33,097 bases of DNA, taken from positions 1 through 33,097 of the forward strand of contig SIBJ01000043.1 of NCBI GenBank assembly GCA_009695195.1, read 5' to 3'. The notes below the pieces were generated by a model, which was not told the DNA's origin, did not search any database, and saw only the letters and a list, made by a program, of their open reading frames with translations. This document shows, piece by piece, positions 9,701 to 17,191 of this stretch. This DNA comes from Pedosphaera sp. (lineage in GTDB: Bacteria; Verrucomicrobiota; Verrucomicrobiia; Limisphaerales; JADLHS01). Each line of letters opens with the position of its first letter. Within the stretch, counting starts at the first letter, position 1. Both the position numbers and the translations under genes were made by a program.

Positions 9701-10860
9701 CCGGCCAGGTCGCCGTCATGGCCATCAACGGGCTGCTGACCAAGGTGATGTTCGACAAAAATCCGACCAACGAATTCTTCGTCGAGGAAAGTTTCCCGCT
9801 GGACTGGATGTATCCGCACCTGACGCCCTTCGGCGTCATCATGAAAATAAACCGCCAGCCGCTGCCCTCGCTGCCGGAGGAAGTCATGGAGCGCGACCAC
9901 CACTTCTGGTCCCGGTTCTCCGGCCGGCTCATCGGCGACTGGATCACCTACGACACCAGCGTGAAGGAAATCGCGGCGTTCGTGGAAAAAACTTATCTCC
10001 GCCACGATTACAGCGGCTTCAAGGGCGACCGCAGATTCGTCCGCGATGACCAGGGGCAGAAGGCGTTCTCGAAATTACGCAGCTCCATCGGCGGCGTTTA
10101 TGCGTGGCGCATTGCGCCGTATTGCCCGCCGGAATACAAACCCAAGACTAGGGCGGAATATGACCGGGTGGTCAAGGAGGCGGACTTCACCTTCCGCCAG
10201 GCGTTCGCGTTTTGTCCATACAGCCCCGAAGCCGTGTTCCGTTACGTGAACCTGCTGCTGCAATTTCAACGCGTCGAGGACGCGACCATCGTGGCCGAGA
10301 CGTGCCTCAAGCTCGATCCTTACAACGGCCAGGTGATTGATCTCGTGAACAAGCTGCACAGTTACAAAGATCAGAATGCCGAGATCGAAAAGATGCGCGC
10401 CAACCTCAAGAAGATGGAGGACGAGGTGCGCAACAATCCGACGAACTTCCAACTAGCCTTCAACCTCGTCGCCAACTACCTCCAGATCCAGCAGCCGGAG
10501 AGCGCCGTGCGGCTGCTCGATACCGTCATGGCCAACCCGAAAGACGACGTGCAGGTGGTGATGTTCGTGGCGCAGGTTTACAAGCAGATGAGCAACTGGC
10601 CCAAACTCGAAGCCACGTTGGAAAGACTCGTGCAGTTGATGCCCGGCCACGCCGAGCCGGTGTACGATCTCGCCGGCATGAAGGCCGCGAACAAACCCGC
10701 CGAAGCCATGAAGCTTTTGAAAATGGCGCTCGAACTCAACGCCCTCAACCGCGCCACCAATCCCGCCGCGCCCGACGTGGTCGCGATGACGCGCGAGAAC
10801 CCGCAGTTCAGCCTCCTGCGCAACCAGCCGGAATTCCAAAAGCTCGTCCCGCCGAAATAG
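6727..10860 (+). CDS. DUF2723/GT117-family multi-pass membrane protein with TPR tail
   Basis: A 1377-residue protein. A Pro/Ala/Lys-rich head (1-38) precedes a multi-pass membrane region. The first loop carries LEDSGELAVGSFYAGIPHPP (about 69-88) followed by GYP, the signature of DUF2723 / glycosyltransferase family 117 (TMEM260-like), which is related to lipid-linked sugar O-mannosyltransferases; acidic residues in that loop are the usual catalytic candidates. More than a dozen hydrophobic segments follow to about residue 750. Then comes a long soluble part with an unusual insert (DRDFPNEPRQIRPGEDVKII) and a C-terminal TPR-like helical repeat region from about 1150 to 1377 (FRQAFAFCPYSPEAVFRYV, AFNLVANYLQIQQPESAVRL). 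It probably glycosylates exported proteins or lipids at the cytoplasmic membrane; the substrate is unknown. It begins nine bases after the preceding stop, so it may be co-transcribed with the sigma pair. Confidence 0.85.
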   Translation: MEKPKTPAAKGQPAATPAPKAATPAAKPALTVAGKPPPLFRAIDWLTLFVTALVVWIGYYYTLAPDLTLEDSGELAVGSFYAGIPHPPGYPVWTVYTWLWTVLLPIKNIAWRVAMGEAAAGAFACGLLGFVVSRGSSMMMEGIAELKEISHRAENAICVVSGFVAGVLLGFNGYMWSQSIIVEVYSFSVVSLMLVLVCLLRWMYAPHQRRYLYWAFFIFGICFTNHQTLIVAAMGIVVAIAAADYKMGRAMFAWITVTYLCGLVLKQEKLMFTDTNAMVYVIFNVVGICSIVAYVWFGSLTKVTMPEILRDAAMAAFFLLVCASPSMGGFALFLAALAFAALIRLGWTTRKHGKEWLVALGCGGMWLAGAAFYFYMPLAGMTIPPMQWGYPRTVEGFFHALTRGQYEKTNPVDFIGDPLRFFTQLQMFAEGVVNEFNWVYSLIALVPFLYFKRMQRRERAWLIGITAIYLCLGVLLLILLNPPPDRQARELIRVFFTASHVCVAMGVGYGLTLIASTMATHYATARRAALLGGLVALDLAVFALAVDTHSSLGGGRGTESAALFTFLKFVFVVLTSSTIVLIGHRLYFRRPDEESDNHALVGLGVIGVVCLLTSIQTFMNPLSGIEESTLTGFAKIFCWLVAIVALYFATRPSRAEDRTTMLIIAGLMAVISLGLTFVTLLGEKPELSGLAAFFRALGKVFQPDQYALPVIAALILAGLVFLYVVVTAVSKKRAPLWIALGLFAVMPFHAFMSHWADNEQRGHLFGYWFGHDMFTPPFEGADGKFGCYDPKQRAEMMKDPAKAKYIYPEMTRDAILYGGTDPGRFCPTYMIFCESFIPANCKPLDPLYDRRDVYIITQNALADGTYLNYIRSHYNRSAQHDMPFFQELLRPAKERDPLNNYKTNFLARLALNVLDNPLTKLGANIEARRRREGVYPPKEMLIATPDDSQRCFQEYLQDAQKRLQHDRDFPNEPRQIRPGEDVKIIENRVQVSGQVAVMAINGLLTKVMFDKNPTNEFFVEESFPLDWMYPHLTPFGVIMKINRQPLPSLPEEVMERDHHFWSRFSGRLIGDWITYDTSVKEIAAFVEKTYLRHDYSGFKGDRRFVRDDQGQKAFSKLRSSIGGVYAWRIAPYCPPEYKPKTRAEYDRVVKEADFTFRQAFAFCPYSPEAVFRYVNLLLQFQRVEDATIVAETCLKLDPYNGQVIDLVNKLHSYKDQNAEIEKMRANLKKMEDEVRNNPTNFQLAFNLVANYLQIQQPESAVRLLDTVMANPKDDVQVVMFVAQVYKQMSNWPKLEATLERLVQLMPGHAEPVYDLAGMKAANKPAEAMKLLKMALELNALNRATNPAAPDVVAMTRENPQFSLLRNQPEFQKLVPPK

Positions 10861-10884
10861 CCGGAATTACCTTCGCAAACGCAC

Positions 10885-10912
10885 GCGCTCCGCAGTTGCC
10901 CACGCGGAGCGC
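10885..10912 (+). terminator. Possible hairpin terminator after the GT117 gene
   Basis: A perfect 8-bp stem, GCGCTCCG (10885-10892) and CGGAGCGC (10905-10912), with a 12-base loop lies 25 bases after the stop at 10860. Only a weak T run (TATTTT at 10919-10924) follows, so intrinsic termination is uncertain. No CIRCE-type inverted repeat is visible upstream of grpE. Confidence 0.45.
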
Positions 10913-10947
10913 ATCGTCTATTTTCCCACCGCCTGAATTTTTGACCG

Positions 10948-11520
10948 ATGAAGAAATCCGAAGAGATATCAACCCAAGCCGAAGCCGCACCCACCGAAGC
11001 GGTGTTGCCCGTCGAGCCGCATGCGCTCGCGCCCGCCGAGCTGGAGGAACTCAAGACCCGCGCCGCGAAGGCGGATGAAAACTGGGACCGCCTGCTGCGC
11101 ACGATGGCGGACTTCGAGAATTTTAAGAAGCGCGCCGCGCGCGAACGGCAGGACGCCGCGCGCTTCGCCAACGAATCGCTCATCCAAAAACTCATCCCGG
11201 TGCTCGACAATTTCGACATGGCCCTTTCCGCCGCGCAAACGAACCCGGCCGGCGGCGCGCCATCGTTGTCCGCCGGCGTGGCGATGATCCAGCAACAGTT
11301 CCGCGCCGCGCTCGCCGAGGCGGGCGTCGAAGAGGTGGACGCCGCCGGGAAACCGTTCGACCCGAACCTGCACGAAGCCGTGTCGCAACAGGAGTCAGCC
11401 GAAGTCCCCGACGGCCACGTCCTCCAGCAATTGCGCAAAGGCTACAAACTGCGCGACCGCCTCCTGCGCCCGGCCACCGTCGTCGTCGCCAAAAAACCCG
11501 CGACCCCCGCGGCCGCTTGA
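10948..11520 (+). CDS. grpE: Nucleotide exchange factor GrpE
   Basis: A 190-residue GrpE. An acidic/Ala-rich N-terminus leads into the long coiled-coil helix ([18 protein letters not shown]), then the hallmark [13 protein letters not shown], the four-helix segment ([17 protein letters not shown]) and the C-terminal beta domain with [11 protein letters not shown] and [19 protein letters not shown]. It releases ADP from DnaK and resets the chaperone cycle. It is 28 bases upstream of dnaJ; dnaK itself is not in the window. The ending is Ala/Pro-rich, as is often seen in this phylum. Confidence 0.97.
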   Translation: MKKSEEISTQAEAAPTEAVLPVEPHALAPAELEELKTRAAKADENWDRLLRTMADFENFKKRAARERQDAARFANESLIQKLIPVLDNFDMALSAAQTNPAGGAPSLSAGVAMIQQQFRAALAEAGVEEVDAAGKPFDPNLHEAVSQQESAEVPDGHVLQQLRKGYKLRDRLLRPATVVVAKKPATPAAA

Positions 11521-11548
11521 CGCAACCCGCAACCCGCAACCCGCCCCG

Positions 11549-12694
11549 ATGACTCAACGCGATTACTACGAAATCCTCGGCGTGACCCGCGATGCCGACG
11601 ACGACACGATCAAGAAGACCTATCGCAAGCAGGCGATCAAATTTCATCCGGACAAAAACCCCGGCGACAAGGCCGCCGAGGAGAGTTTCAAGGAACTCGG
11701 CCACGCCTACGAAGTCCTGAGCGACCCGCAAAAGCGCGCCGCCTACGATCAATACGGCCACGCCGCTTTCGATCCCCGCGCCCGCGCCGGCCGTGGCGGC
11801 GGCGGATTTGGCGCCGGCGGATTTCACGATCCGTTCGAGGTTTTTCGCGAGGTCTTCGGCGGGGGCGGCAGTATTTTTGACGAGTTCTTCGGCACCGGCC
11901 GCAACGATCCCAGCGCCCCGCAACGCGGCGAAGATTTGCGTTACGATCTCGAGATCACGTTCGAGGAAGCGGCGATGGGTTGCGAGAAAGAGATCACCGT
12001 CAGCAAACCTGATCGCTGCGACGCCTGCGAAGGCTCGGGCGTGGAGGAAGGCTCAAAGACGCGCACCTGCCCGCAATGCCACGGGCGCGGGCAGGTCATC
12101 AGTTCGCGCGGGATTTTCAGCATCGCGCAGACGTGCCCGCAATGTTCGGGCGCAGGCCGCGTGGTGGAAAAACCGTGCAAGCCCTGCCACGGCTCGGGCC
12201 GGCGCGATAAAAAGTCCACCATCAAACTCCGCATCCCGGCGGGCGTGGACACCGGCGCGCGCTTGCGCTCCACCGGCAACGGCTCGTCCGGTTTGCGCGG
12301 CGGACCACCGGGCGATCTCTACGTCGTCCTGCACGCGAAGGAGCACGAAATTTTCCAGCGCGAAGGCGACGATCTGCTTTGCGAAATCCCCGTCAGCCTT
12401 GTGCAGGCGACACTCGGCGCGGAGATCGAAGTGCCCACGCTCAACGGCAACGCGACGATCAAAGTCCCCGCCGGAACGCAACCGGGCGCGCTGTTCCGGC
12501 TCAAGGGCAAGGGCGTGAAAAATCTCCAGGGCTACGGCCACGGCGATCTGCACGTGCGCATCGCCGTCGAAGTGCCGACGCACCTGACCGCCGAACAGAA
12601 GCAAAAGCTCATGGAGTTCGCCGCCGCCTGCGACGAGAACGTGAACCCGATCAGCAAAAGCTTTTTTGACAAGGCGAAGAATTTGTTTCGATAA
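11549..12694 (+). CDS. dnaJ: Chaperone protein DnaJ (type I)
   Basis: 381 residues with all type I parts in order: J domain (about 4-70) with HPD at 33-35; Gly/Phe-rich linker (80-115, [10 protein letters not shown] and FGGGGS); cysteine-rich zinc domain with four CxxCxGxG-type repeats (Cys157/160, 174/177, 196/199, 210/213); and C-terminal client-binding beta domains (IRIPAG-like [14 protein letters not shown] and [18 protein letters not shown]). It stimulates DnaK ATPase and delivers unfolded clients. It follows grpE closely and probably shares its transcript. No abnormality is seen. Confidence 0.98.
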   Translation: MTQRDYYEILGVTRDADDDTIKKTYRKQAIKFHPDKNPGDKAAEESFKELGHAYEVLSDPQKRAAYDQYGHAAFDPRARAGRGGGGFGAGGFHDPFEVFREVFGGGGSIFDEFFGTGRNDPSAPQRGEDLRYDLEITFEEAAMGCEKEITVSKPDRCDACEGSGVEEGSKTRTCPQCHGRGQVISSRGIFSIAQTCPQCSGAGRVVEKPCKPCHGSGRRDKKSTIKLRIPAGVDTGARLRSTGNGSSGLRGGPPGDLYVVLHAKEHEIFQREGDDLLCEIPVSLVQATLGAEIEVPTLNGNATIKVPAGTQPGALFRLKGKGVKNLQGYGHGDLHVRIAVEVPTHLTAEQKQKLMEFAAACDENVNPISKSFFDKAKNLFR

Positions 12695-12699
12695 ACAAT

Positions 12700-12778
12700 C
12701 CTCCTCGTTCTCGTCCTCGTCCTCCTCCTCGAACCTGGTTTATCGAGGACGAGGACGAGGACGAGAACGAGGACGAGG
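12700..12778. repeat. (GAGGAC)n-type inverted repeat between dnaJ and rsmE
   Basis: The left arm is made of CTCGTC/CTCGTT units (about 12700-12732) and the right arm of GAGGAC/GAGAAC units (about 12744-12778). The arms are complementary along most of their length, including the single TTCTCG/GAACGA variant in each. The spacer is about a dozen bases (GAACCTGGTTTA). It starts six bases after the dnaJ stop and ends ten bases before the rsmE start. It could fold into a hairpin of roughly 30 bp that separates the two genes, acting as a processing or termination structure. Confidence 0.85.
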
Positions 12779-12787
12779 ACGAACTGA

Positions 12788-13543
12788 ATGCACCGTTTCC
12801 ACCTTCCGCCCGAACAATGCCGCGGGGCGACGCTCGCGCTGACCGGTAGCGAGGCGCACCACGCCGCGCGCGTTCTGCGCGTGCAACCCAGCGAGCGCGT
12901 GACCGTGCTGGATGGCGCGGGCGGCGAATTCCTTTGCGAAGTCGCGGGCGTGGACAAACGTGAAGTGCAGTTGACCGTTCGAGAAAGGAAGATTCACCCA
13001 CCGTCGCCGTGTCAGATCACGCTCTTGCAAGCGATCCCCAAGGGCAAAATCATCGAGTCCATCATCGAGAAGGCGACCGAACTCGGCGCGCACCGCATTG
13101 TTCCGCTGTTGACCGAACGCGTGGCAACTCGATTGAACAAAGCTGAGTCCGCGGAGAAGGGCGTGAAGTGGCAACAGGTCGCCGTGGAAGCCATCAAGCA
13201 ATGCGGCGCGGCCTGGTTGCCGAAGGTGGAAGCGCCGTTGACGCCAAAAGAATTTCTCGCGTGCGCCGAACGATTTGATTTGTCGCTGGTTGGCGCGCTG
13301 CAAGGCGACGCGCACCACCCGCGCGAAGTTCTCGGCGCGTTCGAGAAACAACACGGTTCACGCCCGCGCAGCGTCGCCATCTGGATCGGGCCGGAAGGCG
13401 ACCTCACGCTGGACGAACTCAAACTCATCCTCACCGCCGGCGCGAAGCCCATCACGCTCGGCCCACTTGTGCTGCGCGTGGAGACGGCGGCGATCTATTG
13501 CCTCTCGTTTCTGAATTATGAATTGCGCACCGCGCCCGCGTAG
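12788..13543 (+). CDS. rsmE: 16S rRNA (uracil1498-N3)-methyltransferase RsmE
   Basis: A 251-residue SPOUT-superfamily methyltransferase. The N-terminal PUA-like domain (MHRFHLPP..., SEAHHAARVLRV) is followed by the knotted domain with KGKIIESIIEKATELGAHRI (about 88-107), VEAIKQCGAAWLP, AIWIGPEGDLTLDEL and the SAM-knot LGPLVLRVETAA. It methylates U1498 of 16S rRNA in the assembled small subunit. The dnaJ-rsmE neighbourhood (often with prmA) is seen in many bacteria; prmA is absent here. Only 13 bases separate its stop from the convergent LRR gene. Confidence 0.96.
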   Translation: MHRFHLPPEQCRGATLALTGSEAHHAARVLRVQPSERVTVLDGAGGEFLCEVAGVDKREVQLTVRERKIHPPSPCQITLLQAIPKGKIIESIIEKATELGAHRIVPLLTERVATRLNKAESAEKGVKWQQVAVEAIKQCGAAWLPKVEAPLTPKEFLACAERFDLSLVGALQGDAHHPREVLGAFEKQHGSRPRSVAIWIGPEGDLTLDELKLILTAGAKPITLGPLVLRVETAAIYCLSFLNYELRTAPA

Positions 13544-13556
13544 CGGAAGGAGAACT

Positions 13557-14861
13557 TCACAGTGCGCGTAGGCGGTAAAAACGACTTGGAGAATTCGTCC
13601 AATCCGAATCGCTGAAATAGAATGTGTTTCCGGTAAGGGTATTGGTTTGCAGCGGGGACCATGTGGGATTGGTTAAGTTTGTGCAGATTTCCACCACAAC
13701 GACCAAGCTGCTTGCCCAGTTGATGGTAAATCCAAATTTATTCGTCCGCACACCGAAGGTGCCGTCGCTGGTCTGCACCTGTGGCTTCCAGAGTGCGGTT
13801 GGGCGCCCGCCGAAAAACGGTCCCCAGCCGCTTTTTCCGGGCAGATAATATATGATCGAATTAGTATCGCCGTTGAAAATACCCGTGCCGTTCGTTGGGG
13901 CGTTGCCTTCAAAATAAAATGCGCTCATGCGCACGCATTGATTAAACGCAAAGTTATCAATGTTGGTGACGCTGCTTGGGATTGTAATGTTTGTGAGGCT
14001 GGAGCAGTTGTAGAAGGCAAAAGTTCCGATGTAGGTAACGCCGTTCGGGATGATCACATTGGTGAGACTCGGGCAGAAATAGAATGTGTCCGCTTCGATT
14101 GCCGTAATGCCGTGAGGTATGGTTACACTGGTCAGACTGGTACAGAAAGAGAACGCATAAAAACCAATGGCGGTCACGCTGTCGCCAATGAGCACGTTGG
14201 TTAAACCAGCACAGCTATCAAATCCAAAGCTGCCGATAGTCGTCACACTGCTGGGGACGACAAATTGGTTCGCTGCTTTGCCGGCAGGAAACTGAATAAG
14301 CGCGGTCTGGTTCTTGTCGTATAAGACTCCATCCAAACTGCTGTAGGAGGAATTGAGGTTCTCCACGTTTATTGAGGTGAGTTTAATGCAAACCCGAAAC
14401 GCGGAGATTCCGATGGCGTTGACGCTGCTCGGGATTATCACAGTGGTCAACTTGCTGCAGTAAGAGAAGGCATATTGTCCAATACTGGCAACGTTCCCTG
14501 GAATCACGAGGTTGGTGAGGCCGCTGCAACTGTAGAAAGCATAGCTCCCGATATTGGTTACACCATTGGGGATCGTGATATCGGTGAAGTTGGCGATGTT
14601 AAAGAACGCAAAGTCGCCAATGCTGGTAACCGGCAGGCCGTTGGTCGTGCCAGGAATTACTACTGCGCCGCCCGGACCAGTGTAGCCGGTAATGGTGATT
14701 GCGCCGCTGTTAGTAGTATAGTTGAACTGAGCCGACGCCATCGCCGGAAGCATCAATAAAAAGCGCATCAGCACATGCACAACGCTGGTACTTGTGACCG
14801 AAAGAAACGGTTTTTTTGAGTTCCCTCGAGGTCGGGAGAATTGAAACTGCGTAGCGCGCAT
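13557..14861 (-). CDS. Secreted BspA-type leucine-rich-repeat protein
   Basis: About 434 residues from ATG 14861. The frame is open to 15023 but that part overlaps the neighbouring methyltransferase gene; ATG 14768 is another possibility. A signal peptide ends near LLMLPAMASA. The body is about ten LRR_5 repeats of ~23 residues with consensus 'vTsIGdyAFy.CssLTnvtIPnsV', interrupted once by a stretch (INVENLNSSYSSLDGVLYDK) typical of BspA-like proteins. The C-terminus (FGFTINWASSLVVVVEICTN, then WSPLQTNTLTG and SPSRFYRLRAL) is the non-PEP-CTERM terminal module common in verrucomicrobial exported proteins. Such repeats usually mediate adhesion or binding; the actual ligand is unknown. Its codons are less GC-rich than those of flanking housekeeping genes. 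Confidence 0.85.
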   Translation of the reverse strand: MRATQFQFSRPRGNSKKPFLSVTSTSVVHVLMRFLLMLPAMASAQFNYTTNSGAITITGYTGPGGAVVIPGTTNGLPVTSIGDFAFFNIANFTDITIPNGVTNIGSYAFYSCSGLTNLVIPGNVASIGQYAFSYCSKLTTVIIPSSVNAIGISAFRVCIKLTSINVENLNSSYSSLDGVLYDKNQTALIQFPAGKAANQFVVPSSVTTIGSFGFDSCAGLTNVLIGDSVTAIGFYAFSFCTSLTSVTIPHGITAIEADTFYFCPSLTNVIIPNGVTYIGTFAFYNCSSLTNITIPSSVTNIDNFAFNQCVRMSAFYFEGNAPTNGTGIFNGDTNSIIYYLPGKSGWGPFFGGRPTALWKPQVQTSDGTFGVRTNKFGFTINWASSLVVVVEICTNLTNPTWSPLQTNTLTGNTFYFSDSDWTNSPSRFYRLRAL

Positions 14862-14932
14862 ATTTACCACCGCTGCCGCTAATTTGCAGCCAAACGGCCT
14901 TAAAACAAGGAAAAACGTGTCCAACGGAGCCG

Positions 14933-16042
14933 TTATCTCGACTGAACCAAAACGCGAAACGCCCGACCGAGATGTTGCGGGTGGGTGAGCGTTTGAAATT
15001 GCCGTGTGTGTTCCGGACTCCACTCGCCAAAGTCGCTTTGCGGTTTCCAGATTTTTTCCGCGATGCCGGTGAGAAATTGCGCCTGTGAGGTGAACGATCC
15101 CGTTTTCAATCCGGCAGCTTCACCAGTGCGTTGGATGGCCGTGAAGTTGACGTGCGCCGTCAGGTCATGTTCGCCGGGAGCGGCGAGCAGATCGTCAGCG
15201 AGTTGATGGCGGCGATACGCGCGCAAGGTTCCATTTGTTCGCTGCGGCGAGAAGAATTCTTCGGCGCTCAAGCCGTAGTCGAACGTGAGCAGTTTGCCGC
15301 ACGGTAAACTGTTCGCGGCGTCGCGCCACCAGTTTTCAGCGGCGGGGCAGATTTCGGTTGTGAAGTTGTCGGGCAGGACGGCGAGAAGTTCGTGAGAGGA
15401 TGGAAGATGGAGGATAGCGGATGGAGCCGGTGGCGGAAGTCGGACCCATACGAATCGCTCGCGATCCAATGTCACGCCCCATTCGAACCAACTCTTCGCT
15501 TTCGCATCCCAGCCGAGGCGGTGGACGGGGAAGGCGTCGAGCAGTTCGTTGGAAAAAACAACTGTGAAGTACGGAGTGCGGAGTGCGGAGCGCGGAGTTT
15601 CAAACCAGCGGACCCGGTCGGAAAACGGGGTAAGCGTCTCCCGCTGCCACAGCTGACGAGTTGGCGAAGGCTCGACGATGCAGTATTCGATTCGCTCGAA
15701 CAACTCAGGCCGCCGGACTCGCAGCCAATTCAAAATATCACGGGCGAGTTGCCCATCATGCGCGCCGGCTTCGATCAGTCGCAGGGGATCGGCTGCTCCG
15801 CACTCCGCACTCCGCACTCCGCACTCGACCATCCATTCAGCGAACTGAAACGCCAGCAGTTCGCCAAACAACGGCCCGACGCTGACACTCGTGTAAAAAT
15901 CCCCGCGCTGTCCCGGCGTGTCCTCTTTCTTCTCGTAATATCCACAAAGCGGACAATACAACGCCAGTTCCATGAAGCGGACGAAGGAAATCGGGCCGCG
16001 TTCGGCAATCTCGGCGCGGATTTTTTCGGCGGGTGTGTTCAA
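14933..16042 (-). CDS. SAM-dependent methyltransferase, MidA/NDUFAF7 family
   Basis: 369 residues. Family blocks visible in order: ISFVRFMELALYCPLCGYY (19-37), GDFYTSVSVGPLFGELLA, the SAM-binding RLIEAGAHDGQLARDIL, YCIVEPSPTRQLWQ, VVFSNELLDAFPVHR, LLTFDYGLSAEEFF and the YRRHQLADDLLAAPGEHDLTAHVNF-type block (begins YRRHQLADD). In eukaryotes the homologue methylates an arginine of a respiratory complex I subunit; the bacterial substrate is not established. Three repeat-derived stretches interrupt the fold in loop positions: residues ~70-83 (MVECGVRSAECGA), ~148-156 (TPRSALRTP) and ~204-216 (PPPAPSAILHLPS). They are in frame and leave the conserved blocks intact. Confidence 0.9.
   Translation of the reverse strand: MNTPAEKIRAEIAERGPISFVRFMELALYCPLCGYYEKKEDTPGQRGDFYTSVSVGPLFGELLAFQFAEWMVECGVRSAECGAADPLRLIEAGAHDGQLARDILNWLRVRRPELFERIEYCIVEPSPTRQLWQRETLTPFSDRVRWFETPRSALRTPYFTVVFSNELLDAFPVHRLGWDAKAKSWFEWGVTLDRERFVWVRLPPPAPSAILHLPSSHELLAVLPDNFTTEICPAAENWWRDAANSLPCGKLLTFDYGLSAEEFFSPQRTNGTLRAYRRHQLADDLLAAPGEHDLTAHVNFTAIQRTGEAAGLKTGSFTSQAQFLTGIAEKIWKPQSDFGEWSPEHTRQFQTLTHPQHLGRAFRVLVQSR
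15395..15426. repeat. GGATGGA-type repeat inside the MidA-family gene
   Basis: Degenerate units of GGATGGA/AGATGGA in tandem, covering about 32 bases of coding sequence. On the minus strand they encode a Pro/Ser/Leu-rich loop between the conserved methyltransferase blocks. Confidence 0.65.
15572..15598. repeat. GGAGTGC heptamer repeat inside the MidA-family gene, arm 1
   Basis: Nearly four tandem units of CGGAGTG (the third reads CGGAGCG). It is oriented opposite to the heptamer array at 15796-15826, so the two could pair across ~200 bases. It encodes the TPRSALRTP stretch just before the NELLDAFP motif. Confidence 0.8.
15796..15826. repeat. GCACTCC heptamer repeat inside the MidA-family gene, arm 2
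   Basis: Over four perfect tandem units of CTCCGCA. It is the inverted counterpart of 15572-15598. On the minus strand it encodes VECGVRSAECG in the loop before the SAM-binding EAGAHDG block. Confidence 0.85.
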
Positions 16043-16094
16043 GGGTTGCGGCGTGGTGCGGATTTAGCTAATAGTCGTCCGTTCGCAAAGCATT

Positions 16095-17189
16095 ATGGCC
16101 AAGATTGACGCATTCTTCAATTTGATGTTCGAGCAGAAGGCTTCCGACCTTCACGTCTCGACGGGCAATTCGCCGATGCTGCGCATCAACGGCGAACTCC
16201 AACGCGTGGATTATCCCCCGCTCGAAAACGACGCGCTCAAGGCGATGCTCTACGAGATCGCGCCGGAATTCAAAATCAAGATCTTTGAAGAAACCGGCGA
16301 CGTGGACTTCGGCTACGAGATCCCCAACGTCTCCCGTTTCCGCGCCAACTTTTTCCAGCAGAAGAACGGCATCTCGGCGGTGTTCCGCCAGATCCCGAGC
16401 AAGGTTTTGTCGTTTGAAGACTTCGAGAAGTTTGACGCGCCGCTGCCGGCGGTGCTGAAAAAATTCTGCATGTTGCACAAGGGTCTCGTGGTCGTCACCG
16501 GCCCGACCGGCTCCGGCAAGTCCACGACGCTGGCGGCGATGCTCGATTACTGCAACAAGAACCGCAAGGACCACATCATCACAATGGAGGACCCGATCGA
16601 GTTCGTCCACGAAAGCAAGAACTGCCTCGTGAACCATCGCGAGGTCGGCGTCCACACGAAATCGTTCGCAGCCGGTTTGCGCGGCGCGTTGCGCGAAGAC
16701 CCGGACATCGTGCTCATCGGTGAAATGCGCGATTTGGAAACCATCGAGCTTGCCATCACCGCCGCGGCGACGGGCCATCTGGTTTTCGGCACGCTGCACA
16801 CGCCGAGCGCGGCCAAGACGGTGGACCGCATCATTGACGTTTTCCCCGCCGACCAGCAGAACAAGATTCGCGCAACCCTCTCCGAGGCATTGAAGGGCGT
16901 CGTGGCGCAAAACCTGTTCAAGCGCATTGATAAGAAAGGCCGCGTCGCCGCGCTGGAAATCCTCGTGTTCACCACCGCCATCGCGAACCTCGTGCGCGAA
17001 GGCAAGACGCACCAGATTCCCGGCATGATTCAAGTCGGCAAGCGCATCGGCAACCAGCCGCTCGACGACGCGATCATGGAGCATTTGCGGATGAAACGCA
17101 TTTCGCCCGAGGAAGCCTACGACAAGTGCATTGATAAGAAAAAATTCCGGGGATTCCTGCCGCATCCGCCGGATGACGAGGAAATGTAA
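16095..17189 (+). CDS. pilT: Type IV pilus retraction ATPase PilT
   Basis: A 364-residue hexameric secretion ATPase that depolymerises type IV pili to drive twitching and DNA uptake. The N-terminal PAS-like domain (ASDLHVSTGNSPMLRINGEL, 16-35) is followed by Walker A GPTGSGKS (136-143), the Asp box ITMEDPIEF, Walker B IVLIGEMRD (205-213) and the His box TGHLVFGTLHT (226-236). The length is normal. ATG 16095 starts immediately before the family's conserved N-terminus. The next gene starts two bases after its stop, and a third follows with the same spacing, so the three form one operon. No pilin or assembly gene lies nearby. Confidence 0.96.
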   Translation: MAKIDAFFNLMFEQKASDLHVSTGNSPMLRINGELQRVDYPPLENDALKAMLYEIAPEFKIKIFEETGDVDFGYEIPNVSRFRANFFQQKNGISAVFRQIPSKVLSFEDFEKFDAPLPAVLKKFCMLHKGLVVVTGPTGSGKSTTLAAMLDYCNKNRKDHIITMEDPIEFVHESKNCLVNHREVGVHTKSFAAGLRGALREDPDIVLIGEMRDLETIELAITAAATGHLVFGTLHTPSAAKTVDRIIDVFPADQQNKIRATLSEALKGVVAQNLFKRIDKKGRVAALEILVFTTAIANLVREGKTHQIPGMIQVGKRIGNQPLDDAIMEHLRMKRISPEEAYDKCIDKKKFRGFLPHPPDDEEM

Positions 17190-17191
17190 CC

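Noticed and set aside
10861..10947. Heat-shock CIRCE operator upstream of grpE
   Set aside because: The only inverted repeat there (GCGCTCCG/CGGAGCGC) does not match the TTAGCACTC-N9-GAGTGCTAA consensus.
15572..15826. Heptamer arrays considered as a CRISPR-like array
   Set aside because: Units are 7 bases in direct tandem without spacers, lie within a coding frame, and no cas gene is present.
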